This document shows, piece after piece, positions 1 through 8,024 of a stretch of DNA of 44,695 bases. The notes beneath the pieces were generated by a model. It searched no databases. It was not told the DNA's origin and saw nothing but the letters and a program-made list of their open reading frames with translations. The first letter of the stretch is position 1; each line of letters starts with the position of its first letter. Source of the DNA: an uncultured Eubacteriales bacterium (GTDB lineage Bacteria; Bacillota; Clostridia; Oscillospirales; QAMX01). The stretch covers positions 1 to 44,695 of the forward strand of contig CAJLFQ010000011.1 of NCBI GenBank assembly GCA_905205975.1, read 5' to 3'. The position numbers and the translations under genes are program-made.

Positions 1-72
1 CGTTGTACGGAACTGTTTCTCATCGCCGTTGTCGTCCGGCATCTGATCCAAAATGTTTTTCCAGTTATTCAA
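1..72 (-). CDS. Start of an unidentified gene, cut by the window edge
   Basis: Only the first 24 codons lie in the window, reading MNNWKNILDQMP then a short acidic stretch. The start is TTG at 72-70, preceded by a clear AAAGGAG ribosome site eight bases away, and a promoter lies about 60 bases upstream. The fragment is too short to name a family. It is the last gene visible in the murC-uxaC direction but has its own promoter, so it need not share their function. Confidence is in the existence of a gene, not in its role. Confidence 0.6.
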   Translation of the reverse strand, partial: MNNWKNILDQMPDDNGDEKQFRTT

Positions 73-129
73 AATCGTCTCTCCTTTCGGATGTTGCTAT
101 CATATCGAGACTGTCCCACGGTAGGTGTA

Positions 130-158
130 ATCATATCATATCTGCACGATTCCGGCAA
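130..158 (-). promoter_or_regulatory. Sigma-A type promoter for the left-edge gene
   Basis: On the minus strand: -35 TTGCCG (158-153), a 17-bp spacer, and -10 TATGAT (135-130) preceded by TGA, an extended -10. The predicted transcript starts near 123, leaving a leader of about 50 nt before the TTG start at 72. Confidence 0.55.
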
Positions 159-229
159 CAACAGCGCGGTTACGATTCAGAAACGGTTTGGATACGGTCG
201 AGAAACGATTCCATGACAGCAGGGCTGGC

Positions 230-1627
230 TCAAAAGCCAAAATAATCCTTTGCATTGTCGTGCGAGATGCCGCGGACGATGCGCGCCAAGAGCGCCGGAT
301 CGTTCGGAAATTCTCCGTCGTCCACCCATGTGCCGATCAAGTTGCAGAGGATCCGGCGGAAGTATTCATGCCGCGGATACGAAAGGAAGCTGCGCGAATC
401 CGTGAGCATACCGACAAACGACGAAAGCAGGTTCAGGCTGGCCGTTTCACGGAGCTGGCGCTCCATGCCGTCCTTGTGGTCGATAAACCACCATGCCGAA
501 CCAAACTGCGTCTTGCCCTTGACGCCCGTTCCGGTGAAGCATCCGCAGAGCGCCAGCATGGCATAATAATCTTTGGGGTTCAGCGTGTACAGAATCGTCC
601 GCGGAAGCTCCGACTCGCAGTCGATGCGGTCGAGCAGGCGGGACAGGCTGGGGGCGACTTTATAGTCTGACATGGTGTCAAACCCGGTGTCCTTGCCGAT
701 CTGCTGGAACATTTTCGAGCTGTTGTTGCGCATGGCGCCGCAGTGCAGCTGCATGGTCCAGTTCTTTTTGGCAAAGTAACCGGCCAGGCAGACCATGAGG
801 TACGATTTATAGCCGTCGGCCTCTGCATTGGTCAGGATGCCGCCGTTCATTTTCTTTTCAAAAATGCGCTGTGCTTCCGCACCGTCTGCATGGGCAGACG
901 GAAGGCGGCCGAAATCATGGTCGGAAAGGCGGCAGCCGTTTGCGTCGAAATAGTCGATCCGGGCATACAGCGCTTTCAGCACGTCTTCGACGGTTTCAAT
1001 CTGAATCCCCGCCGCATCGCCGAGCTTGACCATATAATCGGCAAAATCATTCTTTTCAATCAGAACGGCGCGGTCCGGGCGGAACGTCGGGCGAACCGTG
1101 CAGCCCTGAACCGGATGTTCCGCAATGGCCTTGTGCCATTCCAGGGAATCGGCCGGGTCATCCGTCGTGCAGATCACTTCGACGTTGGAGGATTGAATGA
1201 AGCTGCGGGCAGACGTCTCCGGGCGGGCCAGCACTTCGTTCATGCGGTCGTAGAGGTCGTGGGCATTTTCCGCGGTCAGCGCTTCATCAATGCCGAAAAA
1301 GCGGCGCATTTCAAGGTGCGTCCAATGGTAGAGCGGGTTGCCGATGGCGCATTCCAGCGTTCTGGCATAGGCGAGGAATTTCTCAAAGTCGTCGGCATCG
1401 CCGGTGATGTAAGCTTCATCGACGCCGGCCAGACGCATCAGACGCCATTTATAATGGTCTCCGCCGAGCCATGCTTCCGTGATGGTCTGATAGTGGCGGT
1501 CCTGTGCGATTTCCGCCGGATTCAAATGGCAGTGGTAGTCAATGATCGGGAGATGTTCGGCGACGTTATGGTAGAGGTTCTGCGCGGTTTTGCCCTTCAG
1601 GAGAAAGTTTTCGTCCATAAATTTCAT
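230..1627 (-). CDS. uxaC: Glucuronate/uronate isomerase
   Basis: UxaC interconverts D-glucuronate and D-fructuronate, or D-galacturonate and D-tagaturonate, the first step of cytoplasmic hexuronate breakdown. The protein (465 aa) begins MKFMDENFLL and has the family's N-terminal metal-site motif IIDYHCHLNP (about residues 29-38). Length is typical of the amidohydrolase-fold UxaC family. The start at 1627 is chosen because AGAGGAAA sits eight bases upstream; an in-frame start nine codons earlier (1654) has no ribosome site. It follows murC by 38 nt and is probably cotranscribed, an unexpected partner for a wall gene. No uxuA/uxuB or kdg genes are in view, so the rest of the pathway must be elsewhere. 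Substrates available in a gut setting would be pectin or host glycosaminoglycan uronates (inference). Confidence 0.95.
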   Translation of the reverse strand: MKFMDENFLLKGKTAQNLYHNVAEHLPIIDYHCHLNPAEIAQDRHYQTITEAWLGGDHYKWRLMRLAGVDEAYITGDADDFEKFLAYARTLECAIGNPLYHWTHLEMRRFFGIDEALTAENAHDLYDRMNEVLARPETSARSFIQSSNVEVICTTDDPADSLEWHKAIAEHPVQGCTVRPTFRPDRAVLIEKNDFADYMVKLGDAAGIQIETVEDVLKALYARIDYFDANGCRLSDHDFGRLPSAHADGAEAQRIFEKKMNGGILTNAEADGYKSYLMVCLAGYFAKKNWTMQLHCGAMRNNSSKMFQQIGKDTGFDTMSDYKVAPSLSRLLDRIDCESELPRTILYTLNPKDYYAMLALCGCFTGTGVKGKTQFGSAWWFIDHKDGMERQLRETASLNLLSSFVGMLTDSRSFLSYPRHEYFRRILCNLIGTWVDDGEFPNDPALLARIVRGISHDNAKDYFGF

Positions 1628-1665
1628 TTTCGTTTCCTCTTTTCTTTCGTTCACTTGATTTTCGT

Positions 1666-3030
1666 TTACTGGCCGGCCAGCAACAGATCTGCCGCGCGGT
1701 TCACGTTGCCGGCGCCGCAGGTCAGAATCAGATCGCCCGGCTGCGCCAGCGCCGCCAGCTTTTCAGCCGATTCTTCCAGGGTCGGCGTATAAACGGCGCC
1801 CGGAATGTCCAGCACGAGGTCGGCGGAAGAAATACCGAAGGTGTTTTTCTCCCGCGCGGAGTAGATATCCGTCAGCAGGGCAACATCCGCCAGCCGCAGC
1901 ACTTCGCAGAAGCGCTCCCGGAGCGCGACAGTTCTTGAATAGGTATGCGGCTGGAAGAGACAGATCACCCGGCGAAAGCCGAGGCTTTTCGCCGTTTTCA
2001 GCGTCATTTCCAGTTCGTCGGGGTGATGCGCGTAGTCATCGACGAGGACGGCGCCGTGATACGTCCCCAACCGCTGGAACCGGCGCAGCACGCCGGTGTA
2101 GGAGCCGATGGCATCCGCAATGGCGGCCGGTGCAAACCCGTAGCCGCGGAGTACCGCAGCAGCGGCCAGCGAATTGTCCAGATTGTGGCGGCCGGGCACT
2201 TGCAGATGGATTTCACAGAGCGGCTTGCCTTCTTCGGTCAGCGTATAGACGGCGCAGCCGTTTTCCATGCGAATATCCTGCGCGCAGCAACCGCCGCCTG
2301 TGCCGAACGTCAGAATGCGGCGGTTCAGTCCGGCAATGGCGCGCATGGCGTGTGCGTTGTCCGCGTTGACGACAACAATGCCGTTTTCCGGCGTATGCGA
2401 CGCAAAAACGCGGAAAGCGCCGATGATTTCTTCGATGCCGGAATAATAGTCGAGGTGGTCGGCTTCGACGTTCAGAATGACGGCGGTTTCCGGGTAAAGG
2501 TAGTGGAACGAGCGGCAGTATTCACACGATTCGGCAACGAACCATTCGCTGCCGCCAAGGGTATAGGTGCCGTTGATTTCCGGCAGCGGCGCGCCGAGAA
2601 AAGCCGTCGGATGTTTGCCCATGCAGATCAGGGCATGCGTCAGCATGCCGGACGTTGTCGATTTGCCGTGCGTGCCGGATACGCCGATGGAGCGCGGGTA
2701 TTCCCGCATGACGTGGCCCAGCACATCCGGGCGTTCAACAATCGGGATGCCGGTCTGTCTGGCATAGACGATGTCGGGCGAGGTATCCGCAATGGCCGCG
2801 TTCCGCACGATGACGGCGGCGCCTGCGACGTATTCCGGTTTGTGCCCGACGGCAACGGGAATGCCGTGCTGCCGGAGCATCTCTGCGGTGGGTGAATCGT
2901 CACGGTCGCTGCCGGTGACATGCGCGCCACGTCTGGCAAGCTCCAGGGCGAGCGACGACATCATGACGCCGCCGATGCCGATAAAATGGATGCGTTCGTG
3001 GTTGGCAACGGCTTTTTCAAGCTGATCCAT
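1666..3030 (-). CDS. murC: UDP-N-acetylmuramate--L-alanine ligase
   Basis: MurC adds L-alanine to UDP-MurNAc with ATP in the cytoplasm, the first amino acid of the peptidoglycan stem. The Rossmann start HFIGIGGVMMSS (about residues 15-26) binds UDP, the P-loop GTHGKST is at 119-125, and NVEADHLDYY is the conserved Mur ligase middle-domain motif. The predicted length of 454 aa is normal. The start at 3030 is chosen because CCGGAGG lies 11 bases upstream; the longer reading from 3060 begins with a similar ATGGATCAG but has no ribosome site. The second half of the glycine loop reads VMMSS where many MurC have xGMSG, a local variation. It lies directly downstream of mreB, so wall precursor synthesis and shape control share a transcript. 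Confidence 0.96.
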   Translation of the reverse strand: MDQLEKAVANHERIHFIGIGGVMMSSLALELARRGAHVTGSDRDDSPTAEMLRQHGIPVAVGHKPEYVAGAAVIVRNAAIADTSPDIVYARQTGIPIVERPDVLGHVMREYPRSIGVSGTHGKSTTSGMLTHALICMGKHPTAFLGAPLPEINGTYTLGGSEWFVAESCEYCRSFHYLYPETAVILNVEADHLDYYSGIEEIIGAFRVFASHTPENGIVVVNADNAHAMRAIAGLNRRILTFGTGGGCCAQDIRMENGCAVYTLTEEGKPLCEIHLQVPGRHNLDNSLAAAAVLRGYGFAPAAIADAIGSYTGVLRRFQRLGTYHGAVLVDDYAHHPDELEMTLKTAKSLGFRRVICLFQPHTYSRTVALRERFCEVLRLADVALLTDIYSAREKNTFGISSADLVLDIPGAVYTPTLEESAEKLAALAQPGDLILTCGAGNVNRAADLLLAGQ

Positions 3031-3063
3031 TCTGAAAAATGCCTCCGGATTCTGATCCATTTA

Positions 3064-3098
3064 CAGATCAATGATACAGATCGATGATGCAGATCAAA
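3064..3098. repeat. Tandem 13-bp repeat between mreB and murC
   Basis: Two and two-thirds copies of a CAGATCRATGATR unit (3064-3076, 3077-3089, partial 3090-3098) fill the gap between the mreB stop and the upstream murC ATG. On the minus strand they create evenly spaced GATCTG motifs. Probably a replication-slippage product; it may have generated the spare upstream MurC start. Confidence 0.6.
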
Positions 3099-3099
3099 T

Positions 3100-4137
3100 T
3101 TACATGCGCTGAATCTGCCGCTTGCGGGCGATGTTCAGCGTGCCTTCCTGCATGGTTGTCAGGTTGTCGAGCGCTTTGCCGGTGCCGTAGGCAACGCAGG
3201 AAACCGCATCGTCCGCGATGTGTGTTTCAATGCCGGTATGTGAGGCGATCAGGCGGTCAAAGCCGTAAACAAGGCTGCCGCCGCCCGTCATGGTGATGCC
3301 GTTGGTGGAGATATCGGAGACGAGTTCCGGCGGCGTACGCTCCAGCACGGAATGGACGGCTTCGATGATGTTGATGGAGACCTCTTCGAACGCTTCCATG
3401 ATTTCGGAGGAGCTGACCATGAACACCTTGGGGAGCCCGGACATCAGGCAGCGGCCTTTGACATCCATGGAGATTTCCTCCGGGCGCGGATAGACGCAGC
3501 CGATGTTGATTTTCAGCTCTTCCGCCGTGCGTTCGCCAATCAGAACGTTGTGTTTGCGTTTGATGTATTTGATGATGGCTTCGTCGAATTTATCACCCGC
3601 GATTTTGATGGAGCAGGATTCGACGATGCCGCCGAGCGAAATGACGGCGATGTCGGTGGTGCCGCCGCCGATATCGACGACCATGTTGCCGTTCGGTTTG
3701 GAAATATCAATCCCCGCACCGATGGCGGCTGCGACCGGCTCTTCGATCAGGTAAACCTGACGGCCGCCGGCCTGAAGGCCCGCGTCAAACACGGCGCGCT
3801 CCTCGACTTCCGTAATGCCGCTCGGCACGCAGATGACGATGCGCGGTTTGAAAACGCGGAAGCCGCAGACTTTTTTGATGAATTCCTTGATCATGCGCTG
3901 GGTCACTTCGTAGTCGGAGATGACGCCGTCCCGCAGGGGGCGGATGGCAACGATGTTGCCGGGCGTCCGGCCGAGCATCCGCTGCGCCTCTGCGCCGACG
4001 GCCAGCATGCGCCCTGTTTCTTTGTTCAGCGCAACGACGCTTGGTTCGCGGAGGACAATGCCTTTTCCTTTGACATAAACGAGGATTGTCGCCGTTCCGA
4101 GGTCAATCCCGATGTCGCTTGTAAACATATCAGCCAT
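3100..4137 (-). CDS. mreB: Rod-shape actin homologue MreB (Mbl/MreBH-type paralogue possible)
   Basis: MreB forms ATP-dependent membrane-bound filaments that organise lateral wall synthesis. The actin-fold motifs are plain: DIGIDLGTAT near residue 8 (phosphate 1), VVDIGGGTTDIAV (phosphate 2), TGGGSLVYG near residue 288 (adenosine), and IEEPVAAAIGAG. The length of 345 aa is normal. The reading frame also offers GTG at 4140 directly ahead; ATG at 4137 is preferred because AGAAAGA lies about five bases upstream. No mreC or mreD follows, so this may be a stand-alone Mbl-type paralogue rather than the mreBCD copy. A strong promoter overlaps the end of comF, and the leader carries a palindrome and helically phased repeats, suggesting regulated or buffered expression. 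Confidence 0.95.
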   Translation of the reverse strand: MADMFTSDIGIDLGTATILVYVKGKGIVLREPSVVALNKETGRMLAVGAEAQRMLGRTPGNIVAIRPLRDGVISDYEVTQRMIKEFIKKVCGFRVFKPRIVICVPSGITEVEERAVFDAGLQAGGRQVYLIEEPVAAAIGAGIDISKPNGNMVVDIGGGTTDIAVISLGGIVESCSIKIAGDKFDEAIIKYIKRKHNVLIGERTAEELKINIGCVYPRPEEISMDVKGRCLMSGLPKVFMVSSSEIMEAFEEVSINIIEAVHSVLERTPPELVSDISTNGITMTGGGSLVYGFDRLIASHTGIETHIADDAVSCVAYGTGKALDNLTTMQEGTLNIARKRQIQRM

Positions 4138-4195
4138 CACTGTCTTTCTGGTGAGTCTTGCCGCAGGGCATATGCGCCGTGCGTTTTTGGGTGCG

Positions 4196-4237
4196 CTTCT
4201 GGATGCTTATAGATACTTATGGATACGCTTATGGATA
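4196..4237. repeat. Phased 10-bp repeats in the mreB leader
   Basis: Units of CTTATGGATA or close variants occur at 4196-4205 (degenerate), 4206-4215, 4216-4225 and 4228-4237, about one helical turn apart. They lie in the mreB 5' leader, between the promoter and the start codon. Confidence 0.7.
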
Positions 4238-4248
4238 CTATGGTACAG

Positions 4249-4262
4249 CATAGAATTCTATG
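4249..4262. promoter_or_regulatory. Perfect 14-bp palindrome at the mreB transcription start (operator-like)
   Basis: CATAGAATTCTATG is a perfect dyad beginning five bases downstream of the -10 box of the mreB promoter, so it covers the predicted start of transcription. The position and symmetry are those of a repressor operator or a short 5' hairpin. No cognate regulator is encoded in the window. Confidence 0.5.
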
Positions 4263-4266
4263 TTAT

Positions 4267-4295
4267 ATTATATCGCATCTGTCTGTCGATTTCAA
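4267..4295 (-). promoter_or_regulatory. mreB promoter
   Basis: Minus strand: TTGAAA (4295-4290), 17-bp spacer, perfect TATAAT (4272-4267). The -35 box overlaps the comF stop codon (4294-4292), so mreB-murC-uxaC can be transcribed separately from recD2-comF. Confidence 0.8.
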
Positions 4296-5014
4296 CCGTT
4301 TTCTGCTTTTTTCCGGTCTGTCTGTGCAATCGTTACGCAGGTAATGGCGGCCGGGTTCAGATAAGCGAGTGTTTTGGCCGCTTCCGCCAGCGTCGCGCCC
4401 GTCGTTAAGACGTCGTCGGCCAGCAGCACATGGCGGCCGGAAACCTGCGCCGCCAGCGCCGGAACCGGCTCATAGACGCCGACCACATTGGCGCGGCGCA
4501 CCCGCTCGTCAAGCGACGACTGCGCCGGGGTGTCCGTCGTTTTTTCCAGCAGCCGGAGAATTGGGCAGTTCAGCCGTCTGGCCAGCGCTTCCGCAAACAG
4601 GCGCGCCTGATCGTATCCGCGGGCACGGAGGCGTTTTGCGGATACCGGGACATACGTCACCAGCTCCGGCGCGGCAATGGCGCCGCACTGTACGGCGCGT
4701 TCAACTGCGTCCGCTGCAAAACCGGCAAAGACAGACGCATAGGACCAGACGTCTCCGAATTTATAGCGCAGAAGCGCTTGGCGCAATGCGCCCTCGTAGA
4801 AAAACGGCGCAATGACGGTTTCGGCAAATTCGATGTGTTTTTCGCGGGCGTCGACGCATTCCTTCCCGCTTCGCCGCGTCTCCGGCAGCTTCGGCAGGCA
4901 TGCAGGGCAGACCGTGTTTTCCGTGCCGAAGACCAGCCTGCGGCAGAGGATGCACCGCGCCGGGAAGCAGACGGTCACCGCCCAGTCATAGACGGATCGG
5001 AGCAGCTTCAGCAC
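4292..5014 (-). CDS. comF: ComF-family phosphoribosyltransferase-like protein
   Basis: ComF proteins are linked to DNA uptake during transformation and pair a zinc finger with a PRTase fold; the biochemical role is not settled. Residues C21, C24, C36 and C39 form the N-terminal zinc site, and VLLADDVLTTGAT (about 196-208) is the PRPP-binding loop. The 240-aa length is typical. The start is GTG at 5014 with AAGGGG nine bases upstream; it overlaps the end of recD2 by seven bases, so the two are translationally coupled. Pairing with a RecD2 helicase fits a role in handling incoming or damaged DNA, but no other competence gene is in the window. Confidence 0.9.
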   Translation of the reverse strand: MLKLLRSVYDWAVTVCFPARCILCRRLVFGTENTVCPACLPKLPETRRSGKECVDAREKHIEFAETVIAPFFYEGALRQALLRYKFGDVWSYASVFAGFAADAVERAVQCGAIAAPELVTYVPVSAKRLRARGYDQARLFAEALARRLNCPILRLLEKTTDTPAQSSLDERVRRANVVGVYEPVPALAAQVSGRHVLLADDVLTTGATLAEAAKTLAYLNPAAITCVTIAQTDRKKAENG

Positions 5015-7254
5015 GGCGCTTCCCCTTTCAGCCGGGGCAGCAGCCCGCTGTATCGCTTCAGCCGCCGCTTGTTGGCCACCATGGTTTCGATGGATTCCGG
5101 GTTGCCGACGATGATCAGCAGCTCTTTCGCGCGGGTCATGGCCGTGTAAAACAGGTTGCGGTTCAAGAGCCGGGAACGCACCAGCGACGCGACAAAGATG
5201 ACCGCGCGGAACTCGCTGCCCTGCGCCTTGTGAACGGTGACGGCATAGGCGTGTTCCAGATCGCCGAGCATATCAAACGCATAATCGCACGATTTGTCGT
5301 CAAACTCGACCGTGACCGTCTGCGCCTGCGGGTTGACGCGTTTGACGACGCCGATATCACCGTTGAAAACACCCCGCCCCTCATCCGTTTCCGGCATACT
5401 GGGCTGGCGTTTCCATTCCAGATCGTAATTGTTGCGGATCTGCATGACGCGGTCGCCTTCCCGGAAGGACACGCGCCCGTTGGAGCGTTCCGCCTTGTTT
5501 TCGGCGGGCGGGTTGATCAGATCGCGCAGGATCTCGTTGAGGTGCGTCACGCCTTCCGCATACTGCCGGGAAGGTGAAAGCACCTGAATGTCTTCCGGCG
5601 GGATGCCCATATTTTTGGGCAGGCGCCGCGTACACAGGTCGGCGACGGTCGAAAGCACCTCGTCGCTCGTCCGGCGGTTCAAAAAGAAGAAATCCTTCTT
5701 GTTGTTGGAGAGTTTCGGCATTTCGCCGCGGTTGACGGCGTGCGCGTTCATGATGATATCGCTTTCCTGCGCCTGACGGAAGATTTCGTCCAGGTGGATG
5801 GCGCGCGCAATGCCGCTTCGGATGATATCGGCCAGCACCGTTCCGGGGCCGACGGACGGAAGCTGATCCGGGTCGCCGACCAGAATCAGGCGGCAGCTGT
5901 TCTTCATGGCGTGGAGCAGCGAGGCAAACAGCGGCAGATCCACCATGGAGACTTCGTCTAAAATAATCGCATCGGCGTCTAGCGGATGCTCTTCGCAGTG
6001 CGCAAAACGGATGCCGCTTTCGGCGTAGGTCACTTCGAGCAGGCGGTGAATCGTTTTCGCTTCCCGGCCGCAGAGTTCGCTGAGGCGTTTGGCCGCTCTG
6101 CCGGTCGGCGCCGCCAGCAGCGTTTTGGCGTTCATCCGGTCAAGCAGCCCGAGCATGCCGCGGACGGCTGTGGTTTTGCCCGTCCCGGGGCCGCCGGTCA
6201 GCACCATGACCGGTTCCGTGACGGCAGCCACCACCGCTTCGCGCTGTTTGGCGGAAAAGGCGATACCGAAAGACGCCTCCAATTCGGTCAGCGCCGCTTC
6301 TGCGCCGCGCGGCTTTTCATACCGGCGCGACGTCAGAAAGGCCAGCCGTTTGGCGGTATAGACTTCTTCTTCATACATCTGCTTCAGATAGCACATGGTC
6401 ACGCCGCTGATCGGGCACAAAACGACGGTTCCGGCGGCGGCCATCAGCTCCATCGCCTCAGAAACCTGCCCGGTGCTGAGCGACAGAAACTGCGCCGTCA
6501 CATCGGTGAGCCGGTCGGCGGGCAAACAGACATGGCCTTCGTTTTCATTAAAATACAGTTCAAACGCGATGCCGGCCTGAATGCGCTCCAGGGATTCCAA
6601 GCCGAAGCCGAAGCTCTGTGCCATCCGGTCGATCTGGCGGAAATCGACGCAGTACGGTTCAAAGACAAGCTGATACGGGTTCTCCGTGACAAATTCACGA
6701 CTTTTATGGCCGTAGCGTTTATAAACGGCCATCGCCACGGAGAGGTCAATGCCATATTCCGAAAAGAACGTCATCAGTTCGCAGACGGCGATTTTCGTGC
6801 GGAGTTCTGCAGAAATCGCCTCGGCGCGCGCCTGCGTCATGCCCTTGATGGCGAGCAGGGACTCCGGATGATTTTCCAGCACGTCAAACGTTTCGATGCC
6901 GAATTTGGAAACAATTTTGCGCGCCGTGACCGGGCCGATGCCCTTGATGGCGCCCGACGCCAGATAGCGCAGAATGGCGCCCGCTTCTCCCGGCAGCATC
7001 CGGTCGACGTGATCGCAGCGGAACTGGCTGCCATAGACGGCGTGCGTCGTATAGGTGCCTTCGGCGAAAATGCTTTCCCCTTCGCCGGGATACGGAATCG
7101 TCCCCACGGCGGTGATGACGCCGCCTTCTTCCAGTTCGACTTCGACGACCGAATAGCCGTTTTCTTCATTTGTATAGACGACCGACGCAATATCGCCGCT
7201 GATCGTCACGGTTTCGCCGGATTCTCCCGTCGCCGTGCCGTAAGTTTCTGCCAA
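5008..7254 (-). CDS. recD2: ATP-dependent 5'-3' DNA helicase, RecD2/RecD-like
   Basis: RecD2 unwinds DNA 5' to 3' and takes part in repair and replication-fork maintenance without RecBC. The predicted 748 aa hold an N-terminal OB-like region, helix-hairpin-helix segments (GAIKGIGPVTARKI about 101-114, LLAIKGMTQARAEAI about 133-147), Walker A GGPGTGKT (354-361), Walker B DEVSMVD (433-439), and the C-terminal helicase motif VTVHKAQGSEF. The start is taken as TTG at 7254 because AAGGAGG is nine bases upstream and the promoter at 7313-7341 rules out the longer reading from 7341. The gene heads a transcript with comF. Confidence 0.93.
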   Translation of the reverse strand: MAETYGTATGESGETVTISGDIASVVYTNEENGYSVVEVELEEGGVITAVGTIPYPGEGESIFAEGTYTTHAVYGSQFRCDHVDRMLPGEAGAILRYLASGAIKGIGPVTARKIVSKFGIETFDVLENHPESLLAIKGMTQARAEAISAELRTKIAVCELMTFFSEYGIDLSVAMAVYKRYGHKSREFVTENPYQLVFEPYCVDFRQIDRMAQSFGFGLESLERIQAGIAFELYFNENEGHVCLPADRLTDVTAQFLSLSTGQVSEAMELMAAAGTVVLCPISGVTMCYLKQMYEEEVYTAKRLAFLTSRRYEKPRGAEAALTELEASFGIAFSAKQREAVVAAVTEPVMVLTGGPGTGKTTAVRGMLGLLDRMNAKTLLAAPTGRAAKRLSELCGREAKTIHRLLEVTYAESGIRFAHCEEHPLDADAIILDEVSMVDLPLFASLLHAMKNSCRLILVGDPDQLPSVGPGTVLADIIRSGIARAIHLDEIFRQAQESDIIMNAHAVNRGEMPKLSNNKKDFFFLNRRTSDEVLSTVADLCTRRLPKNMGIPPEDIQVLSPSRQYAEGVTHLNEILRDLINPPAENKAERSNGRVSFREGDRVMQIRNNYDLEWKRQPSMPETDEGRGVFNGDIGVVKRVNPQAQTVTVEFDDKSCDYAFDMLGDLEHAYAVTVHKAQGSEFRAVIFVASLVRSRLLNRNLFYTAMTRAKELLIIVGNPESIETMVANKRRLKRYSGLLPRLKGEAPC

Positions 7255-7312
7255 GCGCGCACGCCTCCTTCGGATAAAGCAGGGCGTTTCATGAGACGCC
7301 CCCATGGTCACT

Positions 7313-7341
7313 ATTTTACAACAGATCGCGTCAAAAAGCAA
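7313..7341 (-). promoter_or_regulatory. recD2 promoter
   Basis: Minus strand: TTGCTT (7341-7336), 17-bp spacer, TAAAAT (7318-7313). The -35 box lies inside the 3' side of the yqeG terminator, so termination and initiation are packed together. The predicted start near 7306 leaves about 50 nt before the TTG start. Confidence 0.5.
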
Positions 7342-7368
7342 GCCTCCGGCAGAAAGCCGGAGGCTTTT
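7332..7368 (-). terminator. Intrinsic terminator after yqeG
   Basis: Arms 7340-7350 and 7356-7366 (AAGCCTCCGGC and its complement) form an 11-bp stem with a 5-nt loop. On the minus strand it is followed by GCTTTTTG; on the plus strand by TTT, so it could work both ways. Confidence 0.85.
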
Positions 7369-7391
7369 CGTTTGATTTGTCTGACCGGACG

Positions 7392-7892
7392 CTATTCTGA
7401 GCGGAGCGGCATGACGCGGCGGAACCGCTTCTCGCAGGAGCGTTTTTTCTTTTCCATCGCACTCGTCTTATAGGCAAGCGGCTCGACCAGAATGGTGTGC
7501 AGCCCGGCCAGGTTGCCGCCGACGATATCGGTGAAAATTTGGTCGCCCACGGCAACGGCCTCGCGGCGTTTGACCTGCATTCTGCGCAGGGCGCGGAAGT
7601 AGCCGAACGGAAGCGGCTTCATCGCCATCGGCACGCATTCAACGCCGAGATCCCGGCAGAAAGGCAGCACACGGTGCTTTTTGCCGTTTGTCAGGATGCA
7701 GAGCCGGATGCCGTTCGTCTCCATGGTGCGGATCCATTCGGCAATCCGGTCGTTTGGCGTCGTATCGTAATAGGGCGTCAGCGTATCGTCCAGATCGCAT
7801 AGAACGGCTTTGACGCCGCGGCTTTTGAGCCATTCTGGCGTCAGGTCGTAGATCGTATTGATTTGGGTCGCCGGGTAAAGCTTGCGGTTCAT
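7392..7892 (-). CDS. yqeG: YqeG-family HAD (IIIA) phosphatase
   Basis: A 166-aa HAD-superfamily protein. The nucleophile motif LCDLDDTLTP is at about 31-40, the second motif LTNGKKHR follows mid-protein, and VGDQIFTDIVGGN (about 116-128) is the acidic motif, all as in YqeG. In other Firmicutes YqeG usually sits beside the GTPase gene yqeH; here no yqeH or aroE neighbours are present. The ATG at 7892 has GGAGG seven bases upstream. The gene is monocistronic, with its own promoter and terminator. Homologues act on phosphatidylglycerophosphate in some lineages and are uncharacterised in others, so the substrate is left open. Confidence 0.9.
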   Translation of the reverse strand: MNRKLYPATQINTIYDLTPEWLKSRGVKAVLCDLDDTLTPYYDTTPNDRIAEWIRTMETNGIRLCILTNGKKHRVLPFCRDLGVECVPMAMKPLPFGYFRALRRMQVKRREAVAVGDQIFTDIVGGNLAGLHTILVEPLAYKTSAMEKKKRSCEKRFRRVMPLRSE

Positions 7893-7945
7893 TTGAGAGC
7901 CTCCGTTGCCGTCTGCCGGCAGGATATCCGTTGAATCTGGTGCAT

Positions 7946-7974
7946 ATTATATCACTGATGCAGGCAAAAATCCA
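7946..7974 (-). promoter_or_regulatory. yqeG promoter (extended -10)
   Basis: Minus strand TGATATAAT with the hexamer at 7951-7946. The region 17 bp upstream (7974-7969) reads TGGATT, a poor -35, so the extended -10 probably carries the activity. Leader about 50 nt. Confidence 0.45.
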
Positions 7975-8024
7975 CTGCATATTATGTCGGCGCAGTAAAT
8001 TCTTTCTGGGAATTTGTCTGACGG

